Source: a bacterium
Lineage (GTDB): Bacteria > Patescibacteriota > Gracilibacteria > JAUYGZ01
Direction: 5' to 3'
DNA length: 5,567 nt
NCBI GenBank assembly: GCA_030699855.1
Contig: JAUYKR010000139.1
Location: 1 to 5,567, forward strand
This document shows positions 5,347-5,567 of this stretch, one piece after another; position 1 is the first letter of the stretch; every line of letters starts with the position of its first letter. The notes beneath the pieces are model-generated. The model ran no database searches. It worked only from the letters and a program-made list of their open reading frames with translations, and was not told the DNA's origin. The position numbers and the translations under genes are program-made.

Positions 5347-5396
5347 TTGACAGTTCATACTATTATTACATAAATATAATAGTAAGTCAATGACTT
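5347..5396. promoter_or_regulatory. Candidate divergent promoter/operator region
   Basis: A perfect 9-bp inverted repeat, TACTATTAT (5358-5366) with ATAATAGTA (5376-5384), lies between two outward boxes. On the plus strand TTGACA (5347-5352) is a consensus -35, with CATAAA (5369-5374) at 16 bp as a modest -10. On the minus strand TTGACT (5390-5385) has AATAAT (5367-5362) at 17 bp, which could drive the gene at 5309. A second palindrome, AAGTCA-A-TGACTT (5384-5396), covers the leftward -35. The layout suggests regulated divergent transcription; the exact promoters are uncertain. Confidence 0.45.
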
Positions 5397-5404
5397 CATT
5401 CCAA

Positions 5405-5420
5405 CCAAAGGTAGCTTTGG
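5405..5420. repeat. Small perfect hairpin
   Basis: CCAAAG (5405-5410), a GTAG loop and CTTTGG (5415-5420) form a 6-bp stem with a tetraloop, 2 bases before the large palindrome. It may be the first stem of one structured RNA. Confidence 0.5.
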
Positions 5421-5422
5421 CA

Positions 5423-5540
5423 GCTGGCGGAGGGAGGGGATACTTTCTTGAAGATTTTGGAGGCATTGGTCGCGCGAGGAGCGATCAAGATACGACGAGC
5501 GGCGGCCAACTTCAAGAAAGTATCCCCACCCACCGCCAGC
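5423..5540. repeat. 31-bp near-perfect inverted repeat with structured 56-bp centre
   Basis: Bases 5423-5453 pair with 5510-5540 at 29 of 31 positions; the two exceptions are A-A mismatches (5431/5532 and 5435/5528). The stem continues with TTGG (5457-5460) and CCAA (5506-5509) after a 3-nt bulge. The centre holds a further 8-pair hairpin, TTGGTCGC (5466-5473) with GCGATCAA (5481-5488), including one G-T pair and a 7-nt loop. The left arm is G-rich (GGCGGAGGGAGGGG). It has the same general form as the element at 3944-4090: both arms hold GGGAT, and the left copies of both have TnTTGAA at the same distance after it. It could be a structured RNA or a miniature repeat element. Confidence 0.8.
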
Positions 5541-5567
5541 CCCAGGGAAATCGATCTTTTCCGCAGT

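Noticed and set aside
1..5567. Alternative genetic code with UGA as glycine
   Set aside because: Several genes end naturally at TGA at the expected family length, for example the redoxin after SIKWK.
1..5567. CRISPR array, tRNA genes other than the tmRNA ends, or transposase genes
   Set aside because: No regularly spaced identical repeats, no cloverleaf elsewhere and no transposase-like frames were seen.

Overview
The window is bacterial chromosome of intermediate GC content with compact, mostly short genes. The standard genetic code applies, since TGA ends the genes at 1572, 2281, 3927 and 4785. None of the six visible start codons has a clear Shine-Dalgarno sequence. A DKNYY-repeat protein, a small GIY-YIG protein and copies of a TTCGACAAGCTCAG-type palindrome would fit an uncultured lineage such as a Patescibacteria/CPR group. 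That placement is an inference; the sequence does not prove the phylum.

Layout from left to right. 1-813 (+) is the C-terminal 270 codons of a Fic-domain protein (AMPylator-type) with a winged-helix tail; its start lies outside the window. 886-1572 (+) is a membrane-anchored protein made of DKNYY-type repeats. 1596-1667 holds a good sigma70-type promoter with a palindrome over its -35 box. It drives 1668-2270 (+), an unrecognised protein built from two diverged copies of one unit. 2281-2562 (-) is a small GIY-YIG superfamily protein. 2567-2665 is an intergenic stretch packed with inverted TCGACAAG repeats. 2664-3085 (-) is a complete one-piece tmRNA gene (ssrA) with an unusually long predicted tag of 27 codons. 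3086-3378 holds the tmRNA leader and promoter region.

3379-3927 (+) is a redoxin/thioredoxin-fold protein with a CNHC motif. 3928-4132 holds a perfect 26-bp inverted repeat whose arms are each bracketed by short direct repeats. 4133-4792 (+) is a flavodoxin-fold NAD(P)H oxidoreductase-like protein. It converges on, and overlaps by 8 bp, 4785-5309 (-), a signal-anchored protein resembling the peptidoglycan-binding part of VanW/YoaR-like proteins but with no VanW domain. 5310-5567 has no gene. It holds a candidate divergent promoter/operator and then a series of nested palindromes ending in a 31-bp near-perfect inverted repeat, a candidate structured RNA or small repeat element.

The genes do not form one pathway. 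Two adjacent redox proteins (thioredoxin-like and flavodoxin-like) could share a redox role, but a structured spacer separates them. The least explained content is non-coding: the atypical tmRNA tag and its flanking repeats, and the two large palindromic elements at 3944-4090 and 5423-5540.
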